Assembly (NCBI RefSeq): GCF_907164915.1
Contig: NC_061862.1
Span: 58,878,619 to 58,942,618 of the forward strand
Source of the DNA: Impatiens glandulifera
Taxonomy: Eukaryota; Streptophyta; Magnoliopsida; Ericales; Balsaminaceae
DNA: 64,000 nt
Reading direction: 5' to 3'
Part shown: positions 51,261 through 63,699 of the stretch, in pieces
Layout: the number at the start of each line of letters is the position of its first letter
Numbering within the stretch: the stretch's first letter is position 1
The notes under the pieces: model-generated
What the model saw: the letters and a program-made list of their open reading frames with translations, nothing else
The model's database searches: none
What the model was told of the DNA's origin: nothing
Made by a program: the position numbers and the translations under genes

Positions 51261-54200
51261 TCAAAGCCATTCTCCAATGTTCTTGAGACCCTTAGCCCTA
51301 GTGTGACTCTCATGCTTGGGCCTAGGCATAGGTTTGGTTAATGGATCTGCAATGTTGTCATCAGTATGCACCTTACACATCCTAATATCACCAATAGTGA
51401 TGATGTGTTGAATAAGGTGATACTTTCTCATAACGTGTCTGGATTTGGAGCTCGAACTCGGTTCCTTTGCCTGAGCTATGGCACCATTGTTGTCACAATA
51501 GATGTCGATAGGCATTGAAATGCTAGGAACAACACTGAGTTTATCTAAGACCTTCCTCATCCAAACGGCCTCCTTTGCTGCTTCACTAGCAGCAATGTAC
51601 TCAGCCACTGTTGTAGAATCTTCTATAGTACCTTGCTTGGAGCTCTTCCATCTCACAGCTCCTCCGTTAAGGATAAAGACATAACCCGATTGAGACTCAA
51701 AGCCATCTCGGTCAGTCTGAAAGCTTGCATTAGTACAGCCTTGTACGATCAATTTTTCATCTCCCCCATATACTAAGAAATTATCCTTTGTTCTTCTTAA
51801 GTACTTCAGGATATTCTTAGCTGCACTCCAGTGTGCTTCTCCAGGACTTGATTGGTATCTGCTACACATGCTCAAAGCATATGCAACATATGGACGTGTA
51901 CATACCATGGCATACATGATAGATCCTATAGCAGAAGCATATGGGATCTTGTTCATCTTCTCAAGCTCAGCAGGTGTTTTAGGACACTGCGTCTTGCTGA
52001 GATATACACCTTATTGAATGGGTAAAAATCCCTTCTTGAAATCTTGCATCTTGAATCTATTAAGAATCTTATCAATATAAGTTCCTTGACTTAATCCAAG
52101 AAGCCTCTTAGATCTATCTCTATAGATCTTAATTCCAAGTATGTACTCGGCCTTTCCTAAGTCTTTCATTGAGAAACATTTCTTCAGCCATTATTTTACG
52201 GATTCTAGCATCGGAATGTCATTCCCAATAAGTAGTATGTCATCCACATACAAGACTAAGAAGGCTGCCTTACTCCCACTAAACTTCTTGTAAACACAAG
52301 GATCCTCTTCGCATCTAATGAATTCAAACTCTTTGATCTTTTCATCAAATCGAAAGTTACAACTCCTGGATGCTTGCTTAAGTCCATAAATGGACTTTTT
52401 AAGCTTGCATACCTTCCCAGCATGATTTGGATCTTCAAAACCTTCAGGTTGTGTCATGTACACATCCTCTTCCAAAAAACCATTTAGAAAAGCGGTTTTG
52501 ACATCCATTTGCCATATCTCATAGTCATAATATGCAGCAATAGCTAGGATTATCCTAATGGATCTAATCATGACAACTGGTGAAAATGTCTCGTCATAGT
52601 ATATACCATGAATTTGTCTAGAACCTTTGGCAACTAGTCTTGCCTTGTAAACAGATGCATTTCCATCCTTGTCATTTTTTAGTTTGAAAATTCATTTGCT
52701 TCCTATGGGTTTTACCCCCATCTGGCAAATCTATCAAGTCCCATACTTGATTTTCAAACATCGAATCCATTTCAAACCTTATGGCGTCAAGCCATTTATT
52801 GGAGTCTGAACCCGTCACTACTTGCTTATAGGTCGAAGGCTCACTATGTTCTAGCATAAGAACATCAAGGCTTACATTTAAGATGAAATCATCATAACGT
52901 CTTGGTTGTACCCTTGGCCTTTCCGATCTACGAGTGGGTTCAACTTGTTCAACAACTAAATCCGGAACATGATCTACAACTGTTTGTAGATCCTCTTGTT
53001 CTAGTTCTTGGATGTTCTGAGGCCCTGAGCCTTCAAAAGTAATCATCTCTGCATCGACATCATCCATGTCATTTTGTTGTTGAGTTTGTTGCTCTTCATC
53101 ATCTTGAACTGTTTCAAGATGAATATTTCTCCCACTTGACTTGTTGGAAAGGAACTCTCTTTCCAAAAAGACACTATCCCTTGCAACAAACACCTTTTGC
53201 TGAGTTGGATTGTTGAAGTAATATCCAAAACTTCCTTTTGGATACCCTATAAAAAAAACATTTATCTGATTTTGGGGCAAGCTTCTCTGTTTGTAAACGC
53301 TTTACATAAGCTTCACATCCCCATATTTTCAGAAAAGACAACTTTGGAACCTTTCCAGTCCATATCTCATATGGAGTTTTGTTTACAGTTCTTAACGGAG
53401 TCCTATTTAGTGTAAGTACATCGGTAGTGAGAGCATATCCCCAGAAGGATACCGGAAGATTAACAAAACTCATCATTGATCGGACCATGTCTAACAAAGT
53501 CTTGTTTCTCCTTTCAAACACTCCATTTAACTGAGGTGTTCCTGGGGTAGACAACTGTGTGACTATCCCACAGTTTTTCAAATGATGATCAAATTCGTGG
53601 CTCAAGTACTCACCACCACGATCAGATCGAAGTGCTTTTATTTTCTTGCCACTTTGAGTCTCTACTTCGTTTTGAAATTCCTTGAACTTTTCAAAGGACT
53701 CTGATTTATGTGACATAAGGTAGATATACCCATATCTACTCATGTCATCAGTAAATGTGATGAAGTATCTAGAGCCACCTCTAGCTTCAGTGCTCATTGG
53801 ACCACATACATCAGTATGTATTACGCCCAGTAGTTCAGTAGCCCTTTCAAACGTTCCTTTGAAAGGTGACTTTGTCATCTTGCCCATCAGACATGATTCA
53901 CATGTATCAATGGATTCAAAATCCATGTCTTTTAGAAGCCCATCTTTGTGGATCTTCTTCATGCGATTCGCACTAATGTGACCCAATCGACAATTCCATG
54001 GTAGGCCTCACTCAAACTATTTAATTTTTGTCTTTTGTTATTTATGTTATACAATTCTGATTTGAGATCCAATACAAAGAGTCCATTACTCATTGGAGCA
54101 GTCGCATAGAAAATATCATTCTTAAAAACAGAAATATTTCCATTTTTAATGCTAAATTCAAAACCTTTAGAATGTAATACAGCAACCGAAACAAGGTTCT

Positions 54201-55293
54201 TAGTAATGTAAGGAACATAATAACAATTATTCAGTTCTAATATTAAACCAGAAGGTAAAGATAAACTTAAATCTCCTACGGTAAGTGCAGCAACACTTGC
54301 TCCATTTCCAACGCGCAGGTCTATCTCTCCTTTCTTCATTTCTAAGTCCCTGCACATATGAAATAATGTGAGCACCACATGCAGTATCTAATACCCAAGT
54401 AGGACCATTATTTAATGTGAGAACATCTGTTGTCATAATCTCAATAACATAAATACCTGAAGTGGAACTCACAGTCCCATTCTTCTTGTCTTCTAGGTAC
54501 TTGAGACAATTTCTTTTCCAGTGTCCCTTGGCCTTGCAGTAAAAACAATCATGATCAGCAACCATCTTTGGCTTCTCACCACCCTTGGGTTTGGCAACTT
54601 GCTTGCCTTTCCCTTGGTTATTGTTCTTTTTCTTAGCCACCTTCTTAAACCCCTTCCCATTGTTGACATTTAGAACTTCCTTCTTCTTGTCATCAATAAT
54701 ATTGCCTTCAGCATTTTTAAGCATGTTATGGAGCTCATTAAGATCATGCTTTAGACCATTCATATGGTATTGGATTCTAAATGGTGCAAAACCATCATGT
54801 AAGGATCTAAGAACAATATCAGTGGCCAACTCTTGGTCATATGGGGTCCCCAGATTTTCCATCCTCTTGAAAAGCCCAGTCAGGCTAATAACATGAGGAC
54901 TCACTGTTTTCCCTTCACAAGCTTGCTATCAAGTATAGCCTTGTGAGTCTCATATCGCTCTATCCTTGCCTGATCCTGAAACAGCGTTTTCAGTTCAGTT
55001 ATGATAGTATAAGCATCAGAATGCAAAAACCTCTTTTGCAATTCAGGCTCCATTACAGTTAGCATGATGCAAGTAACAGGTAATGCTTCAGTTTTCACCC
55101 GAGTTGATGTTGCCTTCTCCTCATCTGATGAGGTTCCGGTCACAGTAGGGATAGGGGTAGTTAGGACGTCCTCACGTCCCTCAGACCTGAGAATAATTCT
55201 CAGATTCCTTTCCTAATCAAGGAAGTTCGTTTCATTGAGCTTGTTTTTCTCAACAATTGAGCGCAGAGAGAATTTCAAATTATCGTTCGACAT
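51261..55293 (-). pseudogene. Copia B gag-pol polyprotein, broken
   Basis: Read on - from 55293: gag start MSNDNLKFSLRSIVEKNK; a gag helical region (YTIITELKTLFQDQARIERY); the CCHC knuckle CFYCKAKGHWKRNC near 54540; protease WVLDTACGAHI near 54400; integrase zinc region and core (HTDVCGPMS, FTDDMSRYGYIYLM, LRSDRGGEYLS) 53986-53300; linker with an acidic Gln/Glu segment; reverse transcriptase (QMDVKTAFLNGFLEEDVYM, then YVDDILLIG) near 52540-52220; RNase H (ACTNASFQTDRDG, TVAEYIAASEAAKEAVW) to 51261. Breaks: stops or shifts near 55215, 54900, 54380/54230, 53980, 53280, 52670 and 52190. All domains are present in normal order, so the copy decayed after inserting intact. Confidence 0.93.
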
Positions 55294-56302
55294 ATTCTAC
55301 AGAATATAAATGACATACAAATCAGTTTATGTTTTGAAATTTGCAAAATACTTATAATTGAACAATTTAAAACAAGTGAATGCACATTTTATTCAAGTTT
55401 TTATAGTCCCTTATGAATAAAATGATTCCAAGATCCCATTACAGACAATCCCCAACATACTTTTGTACTGCCTTAGGTCTTGTGTGTTCAAGGTAAGTAA
55501 CAATTACTAATTATAACTTCTTATAATTCTTAGTTGATGATCCACATCTAATGTAGGATTCATCCCCATGCCTCAAGATCCAAAACTTTGCCTTTTGGTC
55601 TCTTGTTGGGTACAACCGTATCAAGGTTTATGAATCCCCGTATAGATTCATCCTTAGAAGCCTAAGGTTGAGGAAAGACACCATCGCTTTTGCGAAACCT
55701 ATCCAACCAAAACCATAAACTTCATGGGTCATGACACGGAAAGACATTGCCCCAATTTTCTTAAGGAACTTAAGTTTCAATTGTCTTTTATTTATTAGTG
55801 AAAATTATTATAAATAAAAACAATGCAATGAAAATTGTGATCCTAGTATGGCCTCTAAAATGCAAAAAAAATATATATATATAAAGAACTAAACTTCTTT
55901 GGTCTCCATACTTGCACCCTTCATGAATCTCCATCCTTGAACTTCATGATTCTTATTTGTATTATATAATTATTTATAATAATCTAATTATCAAAATAAA
56001 TTATAAAATACATAAGTGTTATAAGAAAACATAATGATGCTCAGATCGTATTTCTGGGCCATACTAAAAAATATTAATATTTAATAAGTGGGATTTCCTA
56101 ACTTTTAGAAAACATATATATCATATTTATTTGATTCAAATATTTATATAATCCAATTAAAATAAATATTTCTTTTATTTTCTTAAAGATAGTTTTACAT
56201 CTTAATCTATATAAAATTATATCATCGATATAGATCCGCATCAAAATTAACAGTTAATTTATTAATCCTTTCAATATATGCAACCTTGCGCTCTGATACC
56301 AC
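55294..56302 (-). other. Copia B leader
   Basis: About 1 kb between the primer-binding site (56287-56302) and the gag start. AT-rich, no gene. Confidence 0.6.
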
Positions 56303-57236
56303 TGTTGGTTAATTAGATGTTCGCAGCGGAATAATTTATAGATCTAATATAAACATCTAATCATATTATCATGCATAATTGATAGAATCATGATATATAT
56401 TTTATAGAAATATACCTTTGATGCGTGAACCGGATCAGATCTAGTAGTAATGAATAGTCGAGAGCCCCACGTGTTGCTCCTCTACTTGGTCCACACGAGC
56501 CCGACTAGATCTCTTTACTTTCGACTGCTAGGAACGAAAAAGACAAAGAGGAAGCAATCAAATTGCTAGATTAAAAGATGATTTCTTCCTCTTAGAGTTC
56601 TCACCGTAATATAGCAAAAGTCGTTTTAAAAGAAGAACAATTCTCTCTCTATTCACTTCCGTTTTCTTGCAAATAAGTGAATCATTTTGTATTAAATAAA
56701 ATTCCATAATTAACCATTAATTATATATTATTTTATTTCACAAATAAATAATATTTCTTATTATTAATAATATCTAATATGTATTAATTTTATATTATTT
56801 TATTTCACAATCTTAACTCCATAATTAACCATTAATTATATATTATTTTATTTCACAATCTTAACTCCATAATTAACCATTAATTATATATTATTTTATT
56901 TCACAAATAAATAATATTTCTTATTATTAATAATATCTAATATGTATTAATTATATATTATTTTATTTCACAAATAAATAATATTTCTTATTATTAATAA
57001 TATCTAATATGTATTAATAATTAATCATCTTTCTTGTTTATCTAGTCGGTCAACTTTAAGTGTGTGACCTCATAGGACCTGATTATAATAGTTATAGGTT
57101 TAACCCCATTAATCGTAGTTGGCTTCTAGCAAAGCACTACGATTCCTAAAATAATCGGATTAAATTATATATGTTAATTTGTCCTATCCAAGTTTAATCA
57201 TTGCACATTAAATTAAAGGACACAATTCCTTTAACA
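56303..57236 (-). repeat. Copia B 5' LTR
   Basis: About 934 bp, TGTTAAAGGAATTG to AATTAACCAACA in minus sense. Longer than the 3' LTR because of an extra copy of the TTTCACAATCTTAACTCCAT segment. Confidence 0.9.
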
Positions 57237-57667
57237 AGGATATTCTTAATGTTTTTCCCCGAGCTGTTCTTCAATTTACATCATACAAGTATTATTAATT
57301 CAATCTTTCTTCATCTTTATGTATGCAAAATCCACTGAACGACAACAAGTAAGTGTATAAAGTTTGTTTATATTATTGACAATGAACAATCAACCATCAA
57401 TAAAGAGTGAAGCTAAAATTTGAAATCTACCTGAACTAAGGTAGCGAGATTTGGAGAAAAGAGAAGTGAGGACGTGAATAACGTGGCTAAGTCGGAACAA
57501 GTCACTATTATACATATAACATTTAGGTTATTCGGACTATAGCCCATAATTGATTAGAATGAAGACGTAAAATGAATTATATCATGACATGCTAGTCCAT
57601 GAGAAAAGTGTAATTCTGTCTCCCCATTTCCTGAACCATTATCCAGCAAATCTTGAAAATATCTCAA

Positions 57668-57734
<67 letters not shown>

Positions 57735-58892
57735 ATCATGTCTTTCTGAATAAGGGCCACAATTTCTGCTCCTAGTTGAATTTAAATATAAAAACCCACC
57801 ATCTAGAGTAATTTTATTGATAAGAGTGTTATAAGAAAATAAAAGATTTGAATTTGATTTCTACTATAAAAAAATGCTTTGGTTTAATAAAGAATAATGA
57901 TTTTCAAGAATAAACCGAGTCACAATAAAAAATAGTGAATATGCAAACATCACAACTAAGATTGAAAAGATTATGCCTTTAGTGAAAGAAAGATGTTTAT
58001 CTATTTCATTCAATCCAGTTATAAATTAGCTTAGAAGTGGCAGATGGAAGAGGAGACAAGGGAACAAAAGATGTCGTCCCTTGGGAATTGAAGAATCTCT
58101 AAAGAAAATGAAAGAAATGGGGAAGAGAATTGTAATTAGTAAGCATTGCCACATTTCACATGCAATTAATTGGATTTGGAATTTTGCACTATGTATTCTA
58201 TCTCTATATATAAATATTATGATTCCCATGTTAGGCTTTTGGTCTTTATTTTAATTCATGCATGTTATGTTATTATAAGAAAATTGAGCCTTTTATAAAA
58301 TTCTTCTTTTTTTTTATTTTTTGAAAAATATTAAGACAAATGTATTTGACAGCATTATTTAAGATTTCATCAAAATTTATTTTTGTATCCACGTCTTACC
58401 AATTTTTTTTTTATTAAATCACATTTTTAATACAATATCACTTTATTTTATATTTTGATAATTTTAGAAAAGAGACAAATAACATTTTTATAAAAATTCC
58501 TAGAAAAGGAAAGTAGAAGATAATTTTTATTTCTATCTTTCTCTCTCTTTTTCTTTTCCAAGGTGTTTTTATCAAATTTGATATTGATTTTTTTTTTTAT
58601 GAAATTGTGTGATTTTTTTAAAAAAAAAGTGTGAAGAGTATGTTCTTGTTTTATCTTAATATTGCGCTTACAAATTGATTAAAATATCTCAAATTATGAA
58701 CAAAAATGGAGGAAAATTCAACTGATAAAAAGAAAACATTAAAGCAAAAAGACAAAATCGACAAGTTCATTAACATAATAGATGTCGACTGTCCATATGC
58801 GTAGAAGAGGTTGAATATCTTGAACACATTTTTGGCATTGTCATGTTCTCTCACAGATTTGATAGAATCTCGCTAAATATCATTTTTAGAAA
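57237..58892. other. Intergenic DNA right of copia B
   Basis: No gene firmly recognised. 57238-57480 may be the other half of the sequence split by copia B. A pure AT microsatellite lies at 57674-57732. Confidence 0.5.
57674..57732. repeat. (AT)n microsatellite
   Basis: Uninterrupted AT run of about 59 bp. Confidence 0.95.
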
Positions 58893-59272
58893 ACGTGGCC
58901 ACAAAGGGTTACGCACATAGCTCGCAATCACTTAACCATTTAACCAGGCATAAAACTTGTCACTTGACGGGTTCGAATCCAAGACTTCTCAAGGAGAGAT
59001 TGAGGATATCTACCTCTGGTAAAATGTGATCACAAGTGGTTCAACACATAGTCCGCAAACACACATAATCATTTAGCTATGCGTAAAATTTTCCGTTTGA
59101 CGGGCTCGAACCCAGGACCTCTCAAGGAGGCTGGGGATATCCACCTTTTATAAAATGTGACCAGAGGGTTTAAGCACATAGCCCGTAAATACACTTAACC
59201 ATTTAACCAGACGCAAAACTTACTGCCTAACGGGCTCAAACCTAAGATCTCTGAAGGAGGTTGAGGATATCT
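58893..59272. repeat. Three tandem SINE-like units of about 129 bp
   Basis: Units begin near 58893, 59021 and 59151. Each has a CACATAGYYCGYAA step, AACCATTTAACCAGRCG-like sequence, a GACGGGYTCGAAYCC-like motif (58968-58980, 59100-59113) and GAGGATATC at the end. The motif GGTTCGAATCC in the first unit is a perfect tRNA B-box match. Confidence 0.75.
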
Positions 59273-59923
59273 CACTAAATATCTAACCCAATACGTAATT
59301 AGAAATTTCATGATAAAAAATAGAAGACAAATAATTTCTACTATAATGTACTAAATTGTTTTTTTGGAAAGAAATGAAGACAATAACTCAGAGTCAGAAT
59401 ATGAGATTTTACCCACTTATTCCCAAATTGAAGAAGGATTTTCAATACCTTCAACAACTCGATCATTTGTTAGGAATGACACTTTGATATCAATCTTATC
59501 ACCAAGCTACAAGACTGTAGACAGAGTTAGTATTTTAGAGTAACTTTTATTGATTTCTACCCTTATTTGAAAAATTGTAAGCCATTGTTGACATTTTGAT
59601 TTAGTTTTTCTTTATTTCACTATTGTAGGAGTACATATTTGTTTTTCTATCTATCACTTTTTTCCCTTTTGTGATTTATTTGTATAACGACTTGCGTCGT
59701 TTTTCTAAAAAATATATATATATGCATAGTAAGTTTTTCGGGTTGTTAAAGTTATTTACACATAGTAATTATAATGACGATAGTTCTATATCGTCGACAA
59801 AGTCTTCAACAACGATTTTAAATTACCCTTATCAAATGATTTAATGATGATATTAAATTATCATTGTTATAGCTCCAATTTTAATACTTTTTCGGTGAAA
59901 CAATAATTACTCTCTAAATTTCC
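59273..59923. other. AT-rich intergenic DNA
   Basis: No gene or repeat recognised. Confidence 0.5.
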
Positions 59924-60275
59924 TGTTGGTATTACTCCCTTTTTTTACAAGTGTAATCGACTTTCACACAAGTGTAGTCGACCTTGATGTAATCACGAGG
60001 ATTGACATTGAATATATGTGTAACGATTTGCCTTAGTATAAGAATTAATATCAACCATTAATTATTTGCGGTTTATATTAATTTCCTTTATATCACCGTT
60101 ATTTTACGGTTACACTTATTTAAGTTAGGTGTTTACGTTTTTCTGTAATTTACATATTAATAGTTATAGTCTTTTTCATTTGATGTATGTTTTTCATCTT
60201 TGATAATTAAAATAAATTTCTTCATTTGTTTTTTCATACGTCATTGATCATCACTTTCTTACATTCTGCACAACA
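59924..60275 (+). repeat. Copia C 5' LTR
   Basis: 352 bp, TGTTGGTATTACTCC to CTGCACAACA. Followed at once by TTGATATCAGAGCGAG, a near match to the Met-tRNA primer site. Confidence 0.8.
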
Positions 60276-60335
60276 ATTGATATCAGAGCGAGTTAAATTC
60301 GATCAGTTTATCAATAATTATTATCTGGCGAGAAG

Positions 60336-62660
60336 ATGTCTTTAATGAATTTGAAAATCAAAAAGTTCACAAGGCGAAACAGTTTTGGTCTATGGCAGAT
60401 CAAAATGCGAGCCTTGCTTAAACAACAAGGTGTCTGGGAACCATTGTCGAAGGACAAGGTGAAAATTGTTGTAGGTCCTGCAAAGGAGTCTACCTCTGGT
60501 AAAATTATTGTTGAGCTTGAGGCCTTGGAAGAGAAGGCACACTCAACGATTTTACTCTGTCTAGCTGATGAAGTAATTACTGAGGTATCCGATGAAGATA
60601 TCACAATCGGTCTGTTGTCGAAGTTAGAGACTTTGTACATGACAAAGTTATTAACTAACAAATTGTTATTAAAACAACGTTTTTTCAGTCTTCATATGTT
60701 TGAAGGTAAGTCTCTTCGTGAACATCTCGATAAGTTAAACAATATTACTTGAATTGAGAAATATAGATGTTAAGATCGAAGAAGGAACATTGTGCATTAG
60801 TAAAGGTTCAAAAGTAATACTGAAAGGTATCAAAATAGAATGCCTTATATATATATATATATATAAGATAAGATAAGACGTTAACAGGTTCCACTGCGGT
60901 CGCATCCAAATCTGTGAATCGACACCCTAATATAACCAAGTTGTGGCATATACGACTTGGACATATGGGGGGAGAGGAGATGCAAATTATGTACAACCAA
61001 GATATTCTATCTGGCCACAAGGTTACCAACCTTGAGTTGTGTGAACAATGCATTGTCGGGAAAAAGCATCGCAATAAGTTCGGTAAGGGAGTTCACAAAA
61101 CTAAGGGCACACTAGATTATATCCACTCTAATTGTTGGGCACATTTATAAATGATTACTCAAGGAAGACTTGGTTGTATCTTCTGAGACATAAGAGCGAA
61201 ATATTTAAGACTTTCAAACATTGGAAGACACCGGTGGAGAATCAAAATAGAAAGAAGATTAAGAGGCTGCAAACTAATAATGGGCTTAAATTATATTAAT
61301 CCGATTTTAATGAGTTTTGTAGGGATATGGGGATTGTAAGACATCACACTTTCCTAGGTACACCACAACAGAATGGTGTAGTAGAGAGGGTGAATCAAAC
61401 ACTACTAGTGAGAGTTAAAAGCATGCTCTCTAATGCTAGATTGACTAAAAAGTACTAGAGTGAGGTTGTCTTAACGACTTGCTATATAATAAATCGTGCA
61501 CCTCATACTGGGATTGATTGCAGAATCCCTTATGAGGTATGGTCTGGTAAAGTCGTTGATTATTCTCACTTACAGATTTTTGGGTGCATATCTTACTATC
61601 ATGTTAGTGAAGGGAAGTTGGAACCAAGGGCAAAATAGGGTATCTTCATGGAATATGGAGATGGAGTCAAGGGATATAGAATTTGGTCATCTTCTAAAGG
61701 TAGAGTAATCTTCAATAGGGATGTCACATTTAATGAGATGTTTATATTTAACTCCTCTATCAAGCCATCACTTTTTGGAGAAAATGATAGTACCGAGAAA
61801 TAAGTGGAGCTTGAGGTGGCTCTAGTTCAATGGACAACTGACATGACATGTGATACTAATAAACTATCTGAGGAGTTTATCAATTTGGAGTACCTAAAAG
61901 TCAATCTTACATTGTTACATGACCTAAAAGGAAAATTAAAGTTCATGACATGTTAATTCATTCAACCAATATAAAACATATCTCAATTGGTCTTGGAAGT
62001 AGGATAGTCAGTCCCTCTATGAATAATACTGAAGAAATGGTAAGTTGTGCACTTCAGGTAGCTGAAGATGTCATACATAATAAGTCATCTTCTTATAGTG
62101 AAGTTGTTAATGATGGTGATTCTGCGCAATCAATTGTTACCATGTGTGAGGAAGTTGAATCACTTCACAAGAATAATACATGTGATCTAGTTAATTTACT
62201 TAAGGGGAGAAGGTCATTGGGTGCAAATAGATTTTCAAAAGGAAATATGGAACCTCTAGTGCTGAAGGGACTAGATATAAAGCATGACTAGTTGCAAATG
62301 AATTCAGTCAAAAGGAAGGTGTAAACTACAACGAGATATTCTCACCTGAAGTCCAACACACTTCTATCAGGGTACTACTAGATATAGTAGCACATCAGGA
62401 TCTAAAACTCGAGTAATTAGACGTGAAGACGACTTTGTTACATTGTGAGATTTAGGAGGATATATTGGTGAGCCAGCCTGAAGGGTTTCTTGTTCCTGGT
62501 AAAGAAACATATGTTTGTAGTCTAAACAAGTCCTTGTATGGACTTAAATAGTCTCCTCGACGGTGGTATAAGCGGTTCGACAATTTTATGATTGAACATG
62601 GTTACAATAGGAGTGCATATGATTGTTGTGTTTATCACAACAAAATCGGTGATGGTTATT
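60336..62660 (+). pseudogene. Copia C gag-pol, internally deleted and broken
   Basis: Gag (60336-60752) has the typical start region and SKLETLYMTKLLTNKLLLKQ. After about 60790 the frame jumps to protease-integrase linker sequence, then KLWHIRLGHMGGEEM and CEQCIVGKKH (60945-61070), so the CCHC knuckle and the protease active site are missing. An AT-rich microsatellite (60847-60866) marks the deletion area. The integrase core follows in pieces (TPQQNGVVERVNQTLL near 61360-61410), then the linker and RT up to HNKIGDGYLIYF. RNase H is missing. Many stops. Confidence 0.85.
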
Positions 62661-62714
62661 TGATTTATTTTTATCTTTGATAATTAAAGTCTCTCTTAAT
62701 TTTTTTTCATACGT

Positions 62715-63165
62715 TGTGGAATTGGGCTTAGGGTTTTGAGGTCCAATTTAGTGTGCCTCAATGTTAAGTACAAAAGAATGAAAGAATCCATATATATATT
62801 ATATTATATAGAGATATAATGATATATTCTAAAAGGGAAAGAATATATATATATATATAATATAATATATAGAGATAATGATTCTTTTCTAATTATGAAT
62901 TCTAAAAACCTATATATATTTATATTGTAACGAGTTGTAGATTGTGGTGAGACTAAAACCTAGAACATATAGAGAGTTAGAATTTATAATTATAACTCTA
63001 TTGAATTAATTCTCTGAAAGTAGGATGTAGGACATTGTTGGTCCGAACCTGGGTAAACTTTTGTGTCGTTATTATGTCTATTCTTTTCTTTTACGTTATT
63101 GTTCTATATTCATTACGGTTGCTATATTTCCACTTTTCATTCTTCGGGTGATAGTATTTACAACA
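62715..63165 (+). repeat. Copia D 5' LTR
   Basis: 451 bp, TGTGGAATTGGG to ATTTACAACA, followed by TGGTATCATAGC at 63169-63180 (Met-tRNA primer site with one change). Same family as the solo LTR at 46386-47398. AT microsatellites at 62791-62870. Confidence 0.82.
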
Positions 63166-63224
63166 AACTGGTATCATAGCAAGGTTGGTCTAAGGCGGTC
63201 GTGGTTCGATTTCTTTGACTTAAG

Positions 63225-63699
63225 ATGGGGTCGACTTCTAGGGTGGATATCGAGAAGTTCGATGGGACGAAGGATTTTGGGTTATGGAAGATGAAGATGA
63301 TGGCACACCTAGGCAACATGGGAGTCGCTAAAGCACTCGACGGGGAATCATTTTTTTCAAGTCTCAATGGACGCGGAGAAAAAGATGGAGGTGTTAGAAA
63401 GGGTCTATAACACCTTGATTCTTAGTTTTGGTGATAAGGTACTGCGAGAGGTTGTTTCCATGACGGCAAAAGAGGTGTGACTTCAGTTGGAATCTTTGTA
63501 TATGACTAAGACACTATCGTCTCGGATCTACATCAAGCAGAGATTCTTTAAGTTTAGAATGATTGAGGGAAAGGATTTGTAGACGCGTCTCGACGATTAT
63601 GTCAAGATTCTTCTTGATTTAGAATACATCGGGGAGAAGTACAAAGATAAGGCGTTGAAGCTTTTGAATTCTTTACTGAAGTCGTATGAGACGTTCGTA
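63225..63699 (+). pseudogene. Copia D gag, broken
   Basis: Starts MGSTSRVDIEKFDGTKDFGL, typical of copia gag with the WKMKM motif. A frameshift near 63355 follows; the rest, in another frame, has SLYMTKTLSSRIYIKQRFFK with stops at 63477 and 63580. The region from 63436 on is repeated in inverse at 63729-64000. Confidence 0.85.

Larger units (their letters stand above)
49310..57236 (-). mobile_element. Copia B, LTR retrotransposon
   Basis: Two long LTRs (about 884 and 934 bp) flank gag-pol on -. The primer site next to the 5' LTR reads TGGTATCAGAGCGC, a clear Met-tRNA match. A purine tract AAGTGGGAGA precedes the 3' LTR. Instead of the usual 5-bp duplication, the flanks share a 12-base repeat, GGAYATTCTTAA (49298-49309 and 57238-57249). 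Confidence 0.93.
59924..62713 (+). mobile_element. Copia C, internally deleted
   Basis: 5' LTR, primer site, gag, partial integrase and RT in + sense. The 3' end is reduced to about 45 bp of LTR (62669-62713, matching 60186-60236) joined directly to the RT region. Copia D starts one base later. Confidence 0.82.

Noticed and set aside
54585..54896. Hydrophobic ORF on + within copia B
   Set aside because: Antisense shadow of the Lys-rich gag region.
58968..58980. tRNA gene, based on GGTTCGAATCC
   Set aside because: No acceptor, D or anticodon arms can be arranged around it. It fits a SINE-like repeat better.
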